A DNA stretch of 64,000 nt from Paguma larvata (taxonomy: Eukaryota; Chordata; Mammalia; Carnivora; Viverridae): positions 77,966,502 to 78,030,501 of the forward strand of contig CM057832.1 of the NCBI GenBank assembly GCA_030068075.1, written 5' to 3'. Shown piece by piece: positions 23,156-33,345 of this stretch. The translations under genes and the position numbers were made by a program. The notes beneath the pieces were generated by a model. The model did not search any database, had not been told where the DNA came from, and saw only the letters and a program-made list of their open reading frames with translations. Within the stretch, counting starts at the first letter, position 1, and the number at the start of each line of letters is the position of its first letter.

Positions 23156-23965
23156 ACACACACACACCACTTGTTCTTTATCCATTCATCAGTTGATGGA
23201 CACTTAGTCTTTTTCCATGATTTGGCTATTGTTGAATGTGCTGCTATGAATATTGGGGTACATGTGCCCCTATGCATCAGCACTCCTGTGTCTCTTGGGT
23301 AGATTCCTAGCAGTGCTATTGCTGGGTCATAGGGTTGCTCTATTTCCATTTTTTTGAGGAACTTCCACACTGTTTTCCAGAGCGGCTACACTACTTTTCA
23401 TTCCCACCAACAGTGTAGGAGGGTGCCTGCTTCTCCACATCCCCGCCAGCATCTATAGTTTCCTGATTTGTTCATTTTAGCCACTCTGACCAGTGTGAGG
23501 TGGTATCTCAGTATGGTTTTGATTTGTGTTTCCCTGATGATGAGTGACTTTGAGCATCGTTTCATGTGTCTGTTGGCCATCTGGATGTCCTCTTTGGAGA
23601 AGTGTCTATTCATATCTTCCGCCCATTTCTTCACTGGATTATTTGTTTTTCGGCGGTGGAGTTTGGTAAGTTCTTTATAGATTTTAGATACTAGTCCTTT
23701 ATCTGATATGTCATTTGCAATTATCCTTTCCCATTCCGTCGGTTGTCTATTAGTTTTGTTGGTTGTTTCCTTTGCCGTGCAGAAGATTTTTATCTTGATG
23801 AGGTCCCGGTAGTTCATTTTTGCTTTTAATTCCCTCGCCGTTGGATGTGTTGTGTAGGAAATTGCTGTAGCTCAGGTCAAAAAGGTTTTTTCCTGCTTTC
23901 TCTTGTAGGATTTTGGTAGTTTCCTGTCTCACATTTAGGTCCTTCATCCTAAAATGAATTTTTTT
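22749..23965 (-). mobile_element. 5'-truncated L1, relatively young, with probable TSD
   Basis: Inverted L1 3' UTR (atcccaacaagtgccctcct near 22806) and late ORF2. Two long minus-strand frames remain: 23398-23817 (139 codons, with [12 protein letters not shown] and [16 protein letters not shown]) and 22984-23370 (128 codons, with [20 protein letters not shown] and a Thr-His run from the in-frame microsatellite). One break separates them. A probable TSD beginning ctaaaat lies at 22749-22765 and 23949-23965; T-runs blur it. Confidence 0.93.
23113..23167. repeat. Palindromic TG-CA alternating tract (55 bp) inside L1 ORF2
   Basis: TG units switch through tgtaca into CA units, giving 55 bp of continuous purine-pyrimidine alternation. 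It occupies the same L1 position as the tract at 15125-15179. Confidence 0.92.
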
Positions 23966-24151
23966 AATGTTTATTTTTGGTGGGGAGAGAACATGAATTG
24001 GGGAGGGTTAAAGATAAAGGGGGACAGAGGACCCCAAGCAGGGTCTGAGCTGACAGCAGCAAGCCTGATGTGGGGCTCAGACTTGTGAACCATGAGATTA
24101 TGACCTGAGCTGAAGTTGTACACCTAACCGAATGAGCCACCCATATGCCCC
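23966..24151 (-). mobile_element. Older feline CAN-SINE next to an L1
   Basis: Inverted SINE: tail 'aatgtttatttttggtgggg', body 'ccccaagcagggtctgagct', head 'tgagccacccatatgcccct'. The neighbouring L1 appears to have entered at the TTTT/AA of this SINE's tail. Confidence 0.88.
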
Positions 24152-25589
24152 TAAAATAGTTTTATAGTAAAAGTAATGGTAAATTTTGAGTGCTTCTTAC
24201 ATGTCAGGCATTGCTAATGCTTTATCTAAATTATTTTTCTTCTTATGTAATACTTTAGTGAGTAATAGAACAACAACAAAAATGTTTCAAAAGAATGTTA
24301 CTTTCTTTTCCTATCTTGCCAACTAAAAGTAAGGTGTATAAATATCAAATATTTAATTTGAAAAATTATGGCATTAATATTCCTTATACAGATTCATAGT
24401 CTTAATTTATTTCCTTCAATTTAAGAAACCTCTTCATAGACCCCATACATGGATGTGAAATGCCATGGTTATTGGCTTAAAAAAAAGATGCTGAGGATCC
24501 TGTCACGTCCAGTCCTCTGTGAATGTGCCTATGCTAGATTTTTGAGTGATAACTCACGGATAATCTGCTCTCAAACTAGAGATCAGGTTCTCCTATCTGA
24601 TTTTGGGACGATGAGGATTTAGAAATCAGAAACCATCACGTTTGGCAATAGGCAGCTTTTGGTATCTGCTGGTCTCCGATTCAGTGGTTCCCGAGGCTGT
24701 TGAGGAAGTGGCTTACCTGGCTCAGTATCCAGAATCTGGGAAGATGTTTAGATGGAACCTAAATTTTAAAATGCTGAGTCCAGTTTTCTCCTTACGAACT
24801 CCTAAATCATCAATTTATACTCCCTTTCTCTCTCTCAAGAGAATTTGACTCAACTTTGTGGCCCACAACTTTGGGGTTCCTGGGTGAAATTTGAAACTGA
24901 TACTCTTGCATGGAGGACAAGGAGAGAGACCAAAAGAAGCAGACACTGCAGAAAGGTAGGGGGTGGTGGCCATACCAAGCAATGGAGCTCAGTGGGCCCT
25001 ACTGCGAGAGGAGTGGATGTTAGCACCTGCCGGCCAGAATCTTAAGAGTTTATATAAAGCCCTTGAATGTTTAGTCACATGTTCAGCCCAAATGGTCTCA
25101 ACCTCTTACTGTCTCAAGGCTGGGTCCTTGGAAAAACTGCTGGCATGGGTATAGTAGGTATGCTGCTGGCATGGGTATACTACATTTCGGAGACAGGGCA
25201 GAGGGTAAGGAGCCTCTGATGGCCTGGGGCAAGTTCACAGGCCAACTGGCTGTTCCATCCTGGGGATGACCAGCTGTAACACCGCTCTCCTTGATCTGTT
25301 AGCTTAAATGTGCCCAGGGGTTATTAGTTGAGTAAATGTACTTGAATGCAGCTCTCCCCGAGGGATGACATTTCCCAATATTCTGATTATTACTCAGCTG
25401 TAGCTCTAAGTGCCAATGGAGAAGAGCACCTTCGCTAGGAAGGTACATGTTTTATACTTGGCATATAATGTCTTCATCAAATTGTATGGTAAAACTAAGA
25501 AACAGACTGATCTTAGGGAACATTGTTATTTTTTTTCAGAAATGTTATTATCACCCGGGCTTTTGAATACTCTTTAAAGTTACTGCTGT
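24152..25589. other. Mostly unique sequence with a small duplication
   Basis: No recognised repeat family. Several short plus-strand frames between 24642 and 25154 overlap in different phases and show no recognisable domain. See the 17-bp duplication at 25137-25179. Confidence 0.45.
25137..25179 (+). repeat. 17-bp direct duplication, 26-bp period
   Basis: ctgctggcatgggtata occurs at 25137-25153 and again, identically, at 25163-25179. Nine bases separate the copies. Confidence 0.95.
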
Positions 25590-25782
25590 AGGGTGCCTGG
25601 GTGACTCAGTTGGTTAAGCATCCAATTTCATCTCAGGTCATGATCTCCTGGTTCATGGGTTTGACCCTGCATTGGGCTCTGTGCAGACTGTGTAGAGCCT
25701 ACTTGGCATTCTTTCCCTCTTTCTCTGCCTTTCTCTCTCTCTCTCTCCGTAATTTATAGCAATAGCTCTTAAAAATAAGTTT
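25590..25782 (+). mobile_element. Feline CAN-SINE, diverged
   Basis: Head 'agggtgcctgggtgactcag', then 'aggtcatgatctcctggttc', 'gggctctgtgcagactgtgt', a (TC)n tract (25733-25748) and a degenerate A-rich end. Confidence 0.88.
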
Positions 25783-25789
25783 AGTATTG

Positions 25790-25829
25790 AGTACCTATCC
25801 ATGACTTAAAGTACCTATCCATGACTTAA
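25790..25829 (+). repeat. Perfect tandem duplication, 20 bp x 2
   Basis: agtacctatccatgacttaa is repeated head to tail with no mismatch and no spacer, just after the SINE tail. Perfect identity implies a recent event. Confidence 0.97.
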
Positions 25830-27077
25830 GCTACAGGTCAAGTATGAGTGATCTAGTATCCTATAATTAACAAAATTATGTAGCATTTATTAGAAATTAC
25901 CATTAATAACAGCATGAAAATTAATGAAAGTTATATACACATTACCCTAATATCGAGTACCTGCTGTATCTGTACCATGATCTTGCACAGCTACTACAAA
26001 CTCATATTTCAAGATTTATTTCCATTAATTCTGTTTCCTCGGTCCCTCTGAATGTATCATTTTGTATTTTCTATTCCAGGGAGTAGCACACCACACTTTG
26101 CCTTTTCTCTAACCAAGAAATCCTTCCTAGTTCCATTCTTTCTCTTGTAACTTCCACATCCAGCCAGTCACTATTTCTTGCCTACATGTTCTAATGAGTC
26201 TGTGAATGTCAATGTAGTGATTGATATTTTTACGGTAGATATGGACTAGGCATTTAATTTGAAGGAATGCTGTAGTGTGGTTGTAATGCATTTGGGGATG
26301 GCAGGGATTGTGGCAAACCATCCGGATAGTAGCCAAGAGGAATTACAGGCTTCGTGTTTGCAGATATTCCAGTGTTTGGAGAGAGGCTTGGAATCTGAAT
26401 CTGTGTCCGCTTCTGATTTTTAAACGTAAGCCTATAATTCAAATGAAAGAATATGCCATGCCACCTGAGTTCTATAAATCTAATTTACCCTGTGGGCTGC
26501 CAGTTTCAGATCTGTGCATATAAATCGTGTTGGGTGCCATGCATCATATACAGTTTACTTTTTCTCTGAAGTTATTAAATAACTTCTTTTTTAGAAATTG
26601 GTTTTCTAGATGGATACTCTGAAATCCTGAAGAGCCCAGTATGTGTGTCCCCATTGAGGTAGGTATCTTAGAAGATTCATGATCTTATTTCTTGGTTATC
26701 TTTTGCCAGAAGGGATGGACTTCAAAGTCTGTTACATTAAGTAGCCTCTTCTCTATTATTTGAGAGCTTTTTATTAACTTAGGAGTTAATGCATTTTATG
26801 ATATTAAAAGTCTCTTTAGAATTTTGAGCTCCCAAGTTTCACCTGGGATTCTATTAAAATTATTGCTAATACTGTGTTCATGGCATAACATTTGACTGAA
26901 ATTGTTAAATTTAGGTATAAGGCACCAAGGTGTTTTGTTTTTGACTTTTTTTTTGTCCCCCCCCCCCTCCTCGCTTGGCTAGAAAGCCCTAAGACTGCCA
27001 AAGGTTAGGAAAATCCTAGCTGAAATTTCAGTGGTATCTACGGGAGCATCGAGGAATAGAAAGGCTAGTGACTGGCA
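25830..27077. other. Unique sequence
   Basis: No recognised repeat. A C-run lies at about 26959-26967 and a T-run at about 26946-26955. Confidence 0.5.
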
Positions 27078-27164
27078 GTTTCCATGACAACAACGGAATT
27101 TTCGGGCTAGAGAGATGTGTAGGTTACACCATCAAATGTGCCAGAGATTGGTCTCCATGACGAC
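27078..27164 (+). promoter_or_regulatory. Two RFX/X-box-like sites
   Basis: gtttccatgacaac (27078-27091) and gtctccatgacgac (27151-27164) each resemble the RFX-family X-box (GTTGCCATGGCAAC type); the first is the better match. They share tccatgac with the same flanking half-site layout, 73 bp apart. This is a motif match only; no promoter is visible nearby. Confidence 0.35.
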
Positions 27165-27959
27165 AGCAATGTGAATGGGGAAGTGGATGCTCATGAGACT
27201 TTGTTTTAAAAGCCTATTGGGCTAATTTAGAACAGAAGCCTGCCAAATCAATATTTTTTTCTATCTTTTAAAAGAAATGTAGTCAAAATAAGGGATTCCA
27301 TTTCTTCCTGTATTTTTGAGAAAGCAACATTCTTGAATATTTGTGTTAAGAGGGGTTATTGACTTACAAATAATTCCTTTGGCTGCATGTCTGAAAAGCA
27401 CCCAAAGAATGCAGAGTTTTCAAATTTACTTTTAAATTTCAACATTTATTTCTGAGAGCAGTGCCTCCAAATGTGAAAATAACTAGAGTTATTTAAACTT
27501 TTTGATGTTTCTGAACATAAATCAACCACCAGAATGCATAATGTATTAAAGCCTTATTCCTGTTGCATCAAAAAACACAGGATTTATTACTACAGTCATA
27601 AAATGGAAGAATGCTGAAAACTAATTATTACTCAGGTTCCTCTCATGTTTCAATTTGTAAGCACTTTTGGTGAATTTTCCTTATTACTGTGTTTTGAAAT
27701 CTCTAAGGTGTGGAGTTAGGGAGATGGACCGTGACTTTTAGTGTGTTGGGTGCATCAATTCAATCATAGAAGTAAATGCTGGCCTTATGCCTAAGGTTTA
27801 AAACACTTTGTGAACACATTTCATTTTTTCATGGGCAGATGCTTATGTAATAATAATTTTTTGAGATGTGCTTGGTAAGACTGATTTGTGTTAGTGAAGA
27901 AATGTGAATTATAAAACTGGAAGCTGAGTTTTAGAAAAGTGAAGAAGAGATAGTATCCT
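27165..27959. other. Unique AT-rich sequence
   Basis: No repeat or gene recognised. Confidence 0.5.
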
Positions 27960-28290
27960 CATGGCTGGTACTGGCTGGGAGCAGTTAGACTAATGGGACA
28001 AGAGGAAGGAGATAATCCCAGAACCTGGAGAGGATGGCTCTGGGGAGAGTCACCTGCAGGAGCTGCTACCTTTCATAGAGGGACACAGCTGGCCAACTGG
28101 GGGCAGTGCAACAGAGCAGGAGCTTGGGGAGGAAATACTCAGACTAATCCCTCCACCCTTCCCAAGCTCCTGTTGGTGTTCTCTGTTGACTGAACCAATA
28201 GAAGTGAGAAGACAAAGACCCAAATAGACAAAGTCACTAAAGGTCCATTCTCGAGGGCACAGAATGGTGACTCTGGTAAGCGAAACACAA
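27960..28290. other. Relatively GC-rich segment, possibly an old dispersed repeat
   Basis: 'gttctctgttgactgaacca' followed by 'atagaagtgagaag' and the purine-rich stretch before it recall a mammalian interspersed repeat whose name I cannot assign. A 134-codon minus-strand frame (28050-28454) runs through it without a recognisable domain. Confidence 0.3.
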
Positions 28291-29044
28291 CTATCTAGTG
28301 CCACAAATAAGGACACATTTTTCGAAGTGCCAAAAAAATATTTTGATTTAAAATATCCTAGGCTTACGTATATATACGTACATACATGTATTAGTTTGAG
28401 TAAATAGTGGTGTAAATATTTCTGTAAACTGAGATAAATCTTGTTACACTCCATAAAAACATGGAATATTAATGTAGAATATTGACTGAAGTATTTTTAA
28501 TGAGTTCAGTTCATTACTGATGATCATTTATATAGTATCTATGTACAGTATACAATATTGTTCGGGGTTTATACAAAGTAAGCTAACTAATACAGTCGCC
28601 TCTTCTAAACTTAGGTAACTCAGACCTGAAAAGGATTATCAGACACTATCTGAATACATAGCCTTCGCTTTCAGACAAGACATTGTAAACTATATTAGTG
28701 GTTGAGTAGAATTCATATACTCCAGAGTAAAGGTGAAAAAGGAAGTATGAAATTTGGCCTTTAAGGAGATAGTAATTTAACTGAGAATATATGTTTAAGA
28801 GACTGGACGCCATCAAAATCAACGTGTGATGAGCTGTAAAAAGTATGACTTTACAGATGGAAGAATTCTACAGGTGTTCAGAAGTCTGTTGTTTTTAAAA
28901 ATTACCAAAAAGAAAAATGAAAATATCCCTCATTTAAAAAGTTCATCTTGTATTTTCACTGGGTCCACCCAAGGGAAGCGTTTTCTATTCTCTCTCTCAT
29001 CGCCTTGCATGTGGACCTGTTGTTGTTATTATTTAACTCAATTG
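28291..29044. other. Unique AT-rich sequence with a 16-bp palindrome
   Basis: A perfect palindrome, tacgtatatatacgta, lies at 28365-28380. Nothing else is recognised. Confidence 0.6.
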
Positions 29045-29215
29045 TAAATACCAAGGTATTCAGAGTCCACAAACATGAATTTAAATCTTGGTTTTATCAT
29101 TTTCTAGTATGATGATTAACACATTAGTGCCTGTTTATCTGTGAAATATGAATTTAGAGTAAAATAATGAAAAGTGTTTTTACCTGGAGCTGGCAGACTG
29201 TAAATCCTATGAATA
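29045..29215 (+). repeat. MIR SINE fragment
   Basis: 'ttcagagtccacaaacatga', 'atttaaatcttggttttatc' and 'gtgcctgtttatctgtgaaa' follow MIR order from the box B region through the core. Diverged. Confidence 0.45.
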
Positions 29216-29315
29216 AAGTGATCCTATCCTTCTGTGTATCAGTTAGTCAGCTGGGGGTTTTATGGAGAGTTAGAAAAATAACGATTTAGAAGGTTTAACT
29301 AAAATTCTCATGGAC

Positions 29316-29392
29316 TTTTTTTTTTTTATAATTTATTGTCAAATTGGTTTCCTAACACCCAGTGCTCATCCCAACAAGTGCCCTCCTCTCTA
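29316..29392 (-). mobile_element. Ultra-short L1 3' stub (about 75 bp)
   Basis: Inverted L1 terminus only: poly(T), 'ataatttattgtcaaattgg', 'tttcctaacacccagtgctc', ending 'aagtgccctcctct'. It is flanked by ctcatggac at 29307-29315 and 29393-29401, its own target duplication, and it sits inside the left TSD of the following SINE. Confidence 0.85.
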
Positions 29393-29413
29393 CTCATGGA
29401 CATTTTTTTCTAA

Positions 29414-29618
29414 GGTGCCTAGGTGCCTCAGTCTGTTAAGCTTCTGACTCTTGGTTTTTGGCTCAGGTCATGAGCTCAAGGTTGAGTTTGAGCCCTGCAT
29501 CTGGCAATGTGTTGACAGCACAATAGCCTGCTTGAGATTGTCTCTCCCTCTCTCTGCCCCTCCCCTGCTTGGGCATGTGCACGCTCTCTCAAAAATAAAT
29601 ATTTTAAAAATGAAAAAA
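29414..29618 (+). mobile_element. Feline CAN-SINE with TSD
   Basis: Head 'ggtgcctaggtgcctcagtc', 'ggctcaggtcatgagctcaa', 'ctctctgcccctcccctgct' and tail 'aaaaataaatattttaaaaa'. The right-hand TSD (aaattctcattgactttttt, from about 29617) matches the pre-insertion site still visible at 29301-29320. Confidence 0.92.
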
Positions 29619-29640
29619 ATTCTCATTGACTTTTTTCTAG

Positions 29641-29920
29641 TCCATGACTCCTTTTCTAGGTAAAACCAGTCATTCAGGGACTTGATTTTGTAACTGAATC
29701 CTTAGACTGGCTTCATGAGGCACATACAATCTTTGTTTCTCATCTTGTAAAAAGGATTCCATATTCCAGGTCTATGGAAAATACCAACTTATTTCCTTAA
29801 ATTCACAGATTAATGTGGCAGTTATAATACATGAATAATAAAGTGGACATTTCTTCACATTCAAACTTGGTCCTTCTGCCTAGTGGCACAAAAATTTAGG
29901 ACTCGGTCTGTTAGATTACA
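29641..29920. other. Unique spacer
   Basis: Nothing recognised. Confidence 0.4.
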
Positions 29921-30032
29921 GGACACTACCACTTCTTTATTATTATTTTTTAATTTATTGTCAAATTGGTTTCCATATAACACTCAGTGCTCATCCCAAC
30001 AAGTGCCCTCCTCTGAGGACCCTACCACTTCT
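29921..30032 (-). mobile_element. Ultra-short L1 3' stub with 16-bp TSD
   Basis: Body 29937-30016 is the inverted L1 terminus ('taatttattgtcaaattggt', 'tttccatataacactcagtg', 'aagtgccctcctct'). Direct repeats ggacactaccacttct (29921-29936) and ggaccctaccacttct (30017-30032) differ at one base. The right copy ends TTCT before AA, an L1-endonuclease-like site. Confidence 0.88.
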
Positions 30033-30044
30033 AACACCAACAAG

Positions 30045-30240
30045 GATAGCAGTTGAGTGCTTATCCATGTCAGACACAGCACTAAGGTTTTACATAGATG
30101 ATTTTACTTGAATGGAAACTATAATAGGTATTAGCCTCATTTTATGGTTGATGAAACTGAAGTCCTGAGAAATTAAATTGCTTGTACAAAGCCATGCAGC
30201 TAATAAATAACAGAAATAGTATTCAAAATGAAGTCAAACA
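30045..30240 (-). repeat. MIR SINE
   Basis: 'gagtgcttatccatgtcaga', 'cattttatggttgatgaaac' and 'tgcagctaataaataacaga' match inverted MIR over most of its length. Confidence 0.65.
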
Positions 30241-30548
30241 GTAAAGCCATGTTCGTAAGCAATCCCAGAATTTCAAATCCACAAATTGTGTTAAATGGCA
30301 TGCATTTATTCACTCTGCTTTGGCCTGAACCATGGGAAATTGTGATTTTTTTACATCTGCCTTCTGTGAGTTTGTCAGCACTATTGAGGTCAGGTCTAAG
30401 CTGAAAGGAGATACTCAAAAACTATAGAATCACTCCACATTGACTGAACCTAGGCCCTTTTCCAGGTGTGGAGGACAAATAAGAAAGAACCTAGAATTAT
30501 TGCTTTGTTTAAAAACTAAGCCATTCCTGACACTAGAGAGAAAAGTGT
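30241..30548. other. Unique sequence
   Basis: Nothing recognised. Confidence 0.4.
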
Positions 30549-31010
30549 AGCATGGTGAATTAAAAGAGCTCTGAAATGCATACATGCCTTCACATCATGA
30601 TTGGCTTGCTTTTTGTTTTGTTTTTAAAGAGGGATTTTTCTCTTCAAGTTACTTAAAAAAAATTTTTTTTAAATGTTTATTATTTTTGAGGCAGAGACAG
30701 AGCATGAGTGGGGGAGGGGCAGAAAGAGAGGGAGACATAGAATCCGAAGCAGGCTCCAGGCCCTGAGCTGTCAGTACAGAGCCTGACGCCGCGGGGTTGG
30801 AACCCACAGACCGTGAGATCATGACCTGAGCCGAAGTTGGACACTCAACCAACTGAGCCACCCAGGTGCCCCAGCTTGTTTTTTAAAGTAATCTTCTCTG
30901 AGCCTCCATTTCCTTAACTGTCAGCTGTGGTTAATAGGGGCTACCTCAGTATGTTAGCATTTATGTCCTGCCAAATACAAACACCCAGTACTTGGCTAAT
31001 AACAATACTT
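30549..31010 (+). repeat. MIR SINE interrupted by a CAN-SINE
   Basis: A MIR-like 5' part (agcatggtgaattaaaagag and following, 30549-30600) and a MIR-like 3' part (gagcctccatttccttaact, 30900-31010) flank the SINE at 30660-30872. Confidence 0.5.
30660..30872 (-). mobile_element. Feline CAN-SINE, well preserved
   Basis: Inverted: 'aaatgtttattatttttgag', 'aagcaggctccaggccctga', 'cctgacgccgcggggttgga' and head 'gagccacccaggtgcccc'. CpG-containing positions are still partly intact, suggesting a younger copy. Confidence 0.95.
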
Positions 31011-32504
31011 CAGTGCCATCTGTTTTTCTATCCAGCCCAAATCTTTTTTCAGCTTTAGAACTTGACAGTTGCCTAGAATCTCATTTAATCACTTCTTGAG
31101 AATACACAGAGCATTACCTAGTCATTGAAATGGCCAGATTCTGGCTTCACCATACTTAGGGGACTCTTAGTTACCACTACTCTGTTGTCTCCAGGGAGGG
31201 ATGCACTTTGATGTTGATTATATGTGCTGTATGTCTGGGGTCATCTTCTTGGCTCCCCCCGTCTGACTGCTGCTAGCTCTTTAAGGTTTCATTTAATCTT
31301 GACCCTTTTTTAGAGTCTTCCCTATTTTCTAGTATTTATTAATGTCTGAATGTCCTACACTCTACCACATAATAGTATTCTCTTATGCTGTCTGAGGTTT
31401 TCTGAAAACATTCTATATGTGTGAGATTTATGGGTAGTGGTTATGCTCTCTGTTCATGTAATACAATAATTAGATATTGGCTTTACTGGTTTTGGTTTCT
31501 GAGCTCTCTGCTGATGAAATTTCTTTCTCTGGGAAGCACGTGTTAGCGAGGTCGATCCATGGTCCAGCCCTGTGGACTTCAGCTGGTTACTGTTGCTCCA
31601 GAATCCAGATGACCTGTCTCCCTCCTTTAAGCCATGAAATGACTGACAAAAATGAAATTTAAATTTTTTAAATTATGGTAAGAGTCAGGCTTCCTTGTCT
31701 TCTACTTTGTAATATTACAAAATCATAAGCATGCAAAATTTCTCATAACTTCAGTCAAAATCTACAGTGTTTACAGACTATTTTCTGTGTTCGTTTCCTC
31801 AAGTGGCGTGTACCAATGTTGGGATTATCTCTTGGGACTAGGATGGCCCATGACTTGCTATATCAAGCTCAAAGAATATCAGTGACATTTTGGCAGCCTT
31901 TTTCTAGAAGGAAGAATGCAAAACCGAGACCATTGCACATTGAGGAAAAACTAGGGTCCTTTCTAATGCAGGAAATGTTGAGTGTTAATATCGTAAGTCA
32001 AGACTTCTTGAATCTATACATATGAGTCAATGGAGATAATTGTTGAAGGATTGTGAAAGCAGTGAAAATTTTTTTCACAAACCTGAGCAATCTGTAGAAC
32101 CTTGTTCTGCGAAGATTGATGTTACTTAGGTACTGTTCCAAATACCGTTCTTCAGTATTTTATATCTGCATAAGACTAACTTGAATAATGCAGATGGATT
32201 CTGTCATGCATCATAAAGATATGTTGATGTTTTATATTTGTCTAAAGTTGAAAAATGATTTAAATGTTGCACAAACAGAAACAGAGTCTTATTTACAGTC
32301 AAGGTAGTCAAAAAATTTCTATGATGCAGTATCATACCTGAAATGGAGTTTAAAAAAATAAGATACCACTGATTTTTGCTACTTAAAAATGGTGCTTTTA
32401 ATGTTTGTGTCTTCAAGCTTATGGTATATAGCTGTTCTAACTTTACTATTGGTAGAATTTTAAGTTATGTCTACATTGTACCATTATGTTTGAGTTAACT
32501 GCAT
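31011..32504. other. Unique AT-rich sequence
   Basis: Mostly nothing recognised. A weak L2-like stretch (tttcatttaatcttgaccct, then tagagtcttccctatt) lies around 31285-31330. Confidence 0.4.
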
Positions 32505-32553
32505 ACATTATATATTACTCAACAATACATAGTGTTATAATAATATATAATGT
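32505..32553. repeat. Perfect 13-bp inverted repeat
   Basis: acattatatatta (32505-32517) and taatatataatgt (32541-32553) are exact reverse complements around a 23-nt loop. AT-only stems of this kind can extrude as cruciforms. Confidence 0.9.
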
Positions 32554-33009
32554 AAAGGCTGAACAAGCTTAAGTCCTAGACAAGGGAAAATTTTAAAATA
32601 AACCTCATTTGTTTAAGAAGCTTTACTTAGATAATTGAAGACATTCATTCACTCAAGGGCATTGTTACAGTTATAGTCTAGTGTTTTGTTAATTTGAATA
32701 GTGACAACAATGGGAACATCCTCCAAAGTTCCCTAAGGGCAACAAGAGGAAGTATCTTACTGTGAAAATACAAAGGAGAGTTAATTTTGGGGTCTTGTAT
32801 CCTTAGAACTTGGTATGGTAGCTATAATTTATGTATTCAGTGTTTGTTGACCGAATAGCACTTCCATTTTGTCAGAACCTGGAAAACTATGGTCCAGGCA
32901 AAACTTCTGGGCTTTGGAATGGGTCTCACAATAGCATTATCAACTGAGGAATACTATAGGTAGTGGCACTATGGACATTTTTGCTTAGCAGTTTTCTGGA
33001 GTGTTTGTA
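32554..33009. other. Unique sequence
   Basis: Nothing recognised. Confidence 0.4.
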
Positions 33010-33345
33010 CCCAGGTACAGAGTTGTATCGACACCCTGCCTGAGTTTCTAGGCCTACTTTCTTGCCAACACTTGGGATTTTTGTTGTTTTCCACTTTAGC
33101 TATTCTAATGTATGTAAATGATATCGTATTGTGTTAGTTTAAGTCATGTGATTAATGAAACTAAGACCTTTTTGGGATGTTAATTGACTATTTGCACATT
33201 CTCTTCTTTGAAGTTGTGTCTCAAACCTTTCTCCTATAGGATGACCTGTCCTTTTATTCTTTGAGTTACATATTCTAGATATTAGCAAATGTTTGGCAAA
33301 TCTTCTCTGACTCTGTAGCTTATTTTTTGAATGTCCGTTAAAAAT
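33010..33345 (-). mobile_element. Old L1 ORF2 segment (inverted half)
   Basis: 'cttgccaacacttgggattt', 'tttagctattctaatgtatg' and 'ctctgtagcttattttttga' match the inverted late-ORF2 landmarks of old mammalian L1. It abuts a plus-strand piece of L1 that lies further 3' in the element. Confidence 0.65.

Noticed and set aside
22984..23817. Two adjacent minus-strand ORFs (128 and 139 codons) as a host gene
   Set aside because: Both are L1 ORF2 pieces separated by a frame break; the Thr-His run comes from the TG/CA microsatellite.
24642..25154. Series of overlapping plus-strand ORFs as exons
   Set aside because: The frames change without matching splice signals, and no protein similarity is recognised.
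28050..28454. 134-codon minus-strand ORF as a gene
   Set aside because: No recognisable domain or splice context. It starts in AT-rich DNA and ends in a stretch that may be an old repeat.
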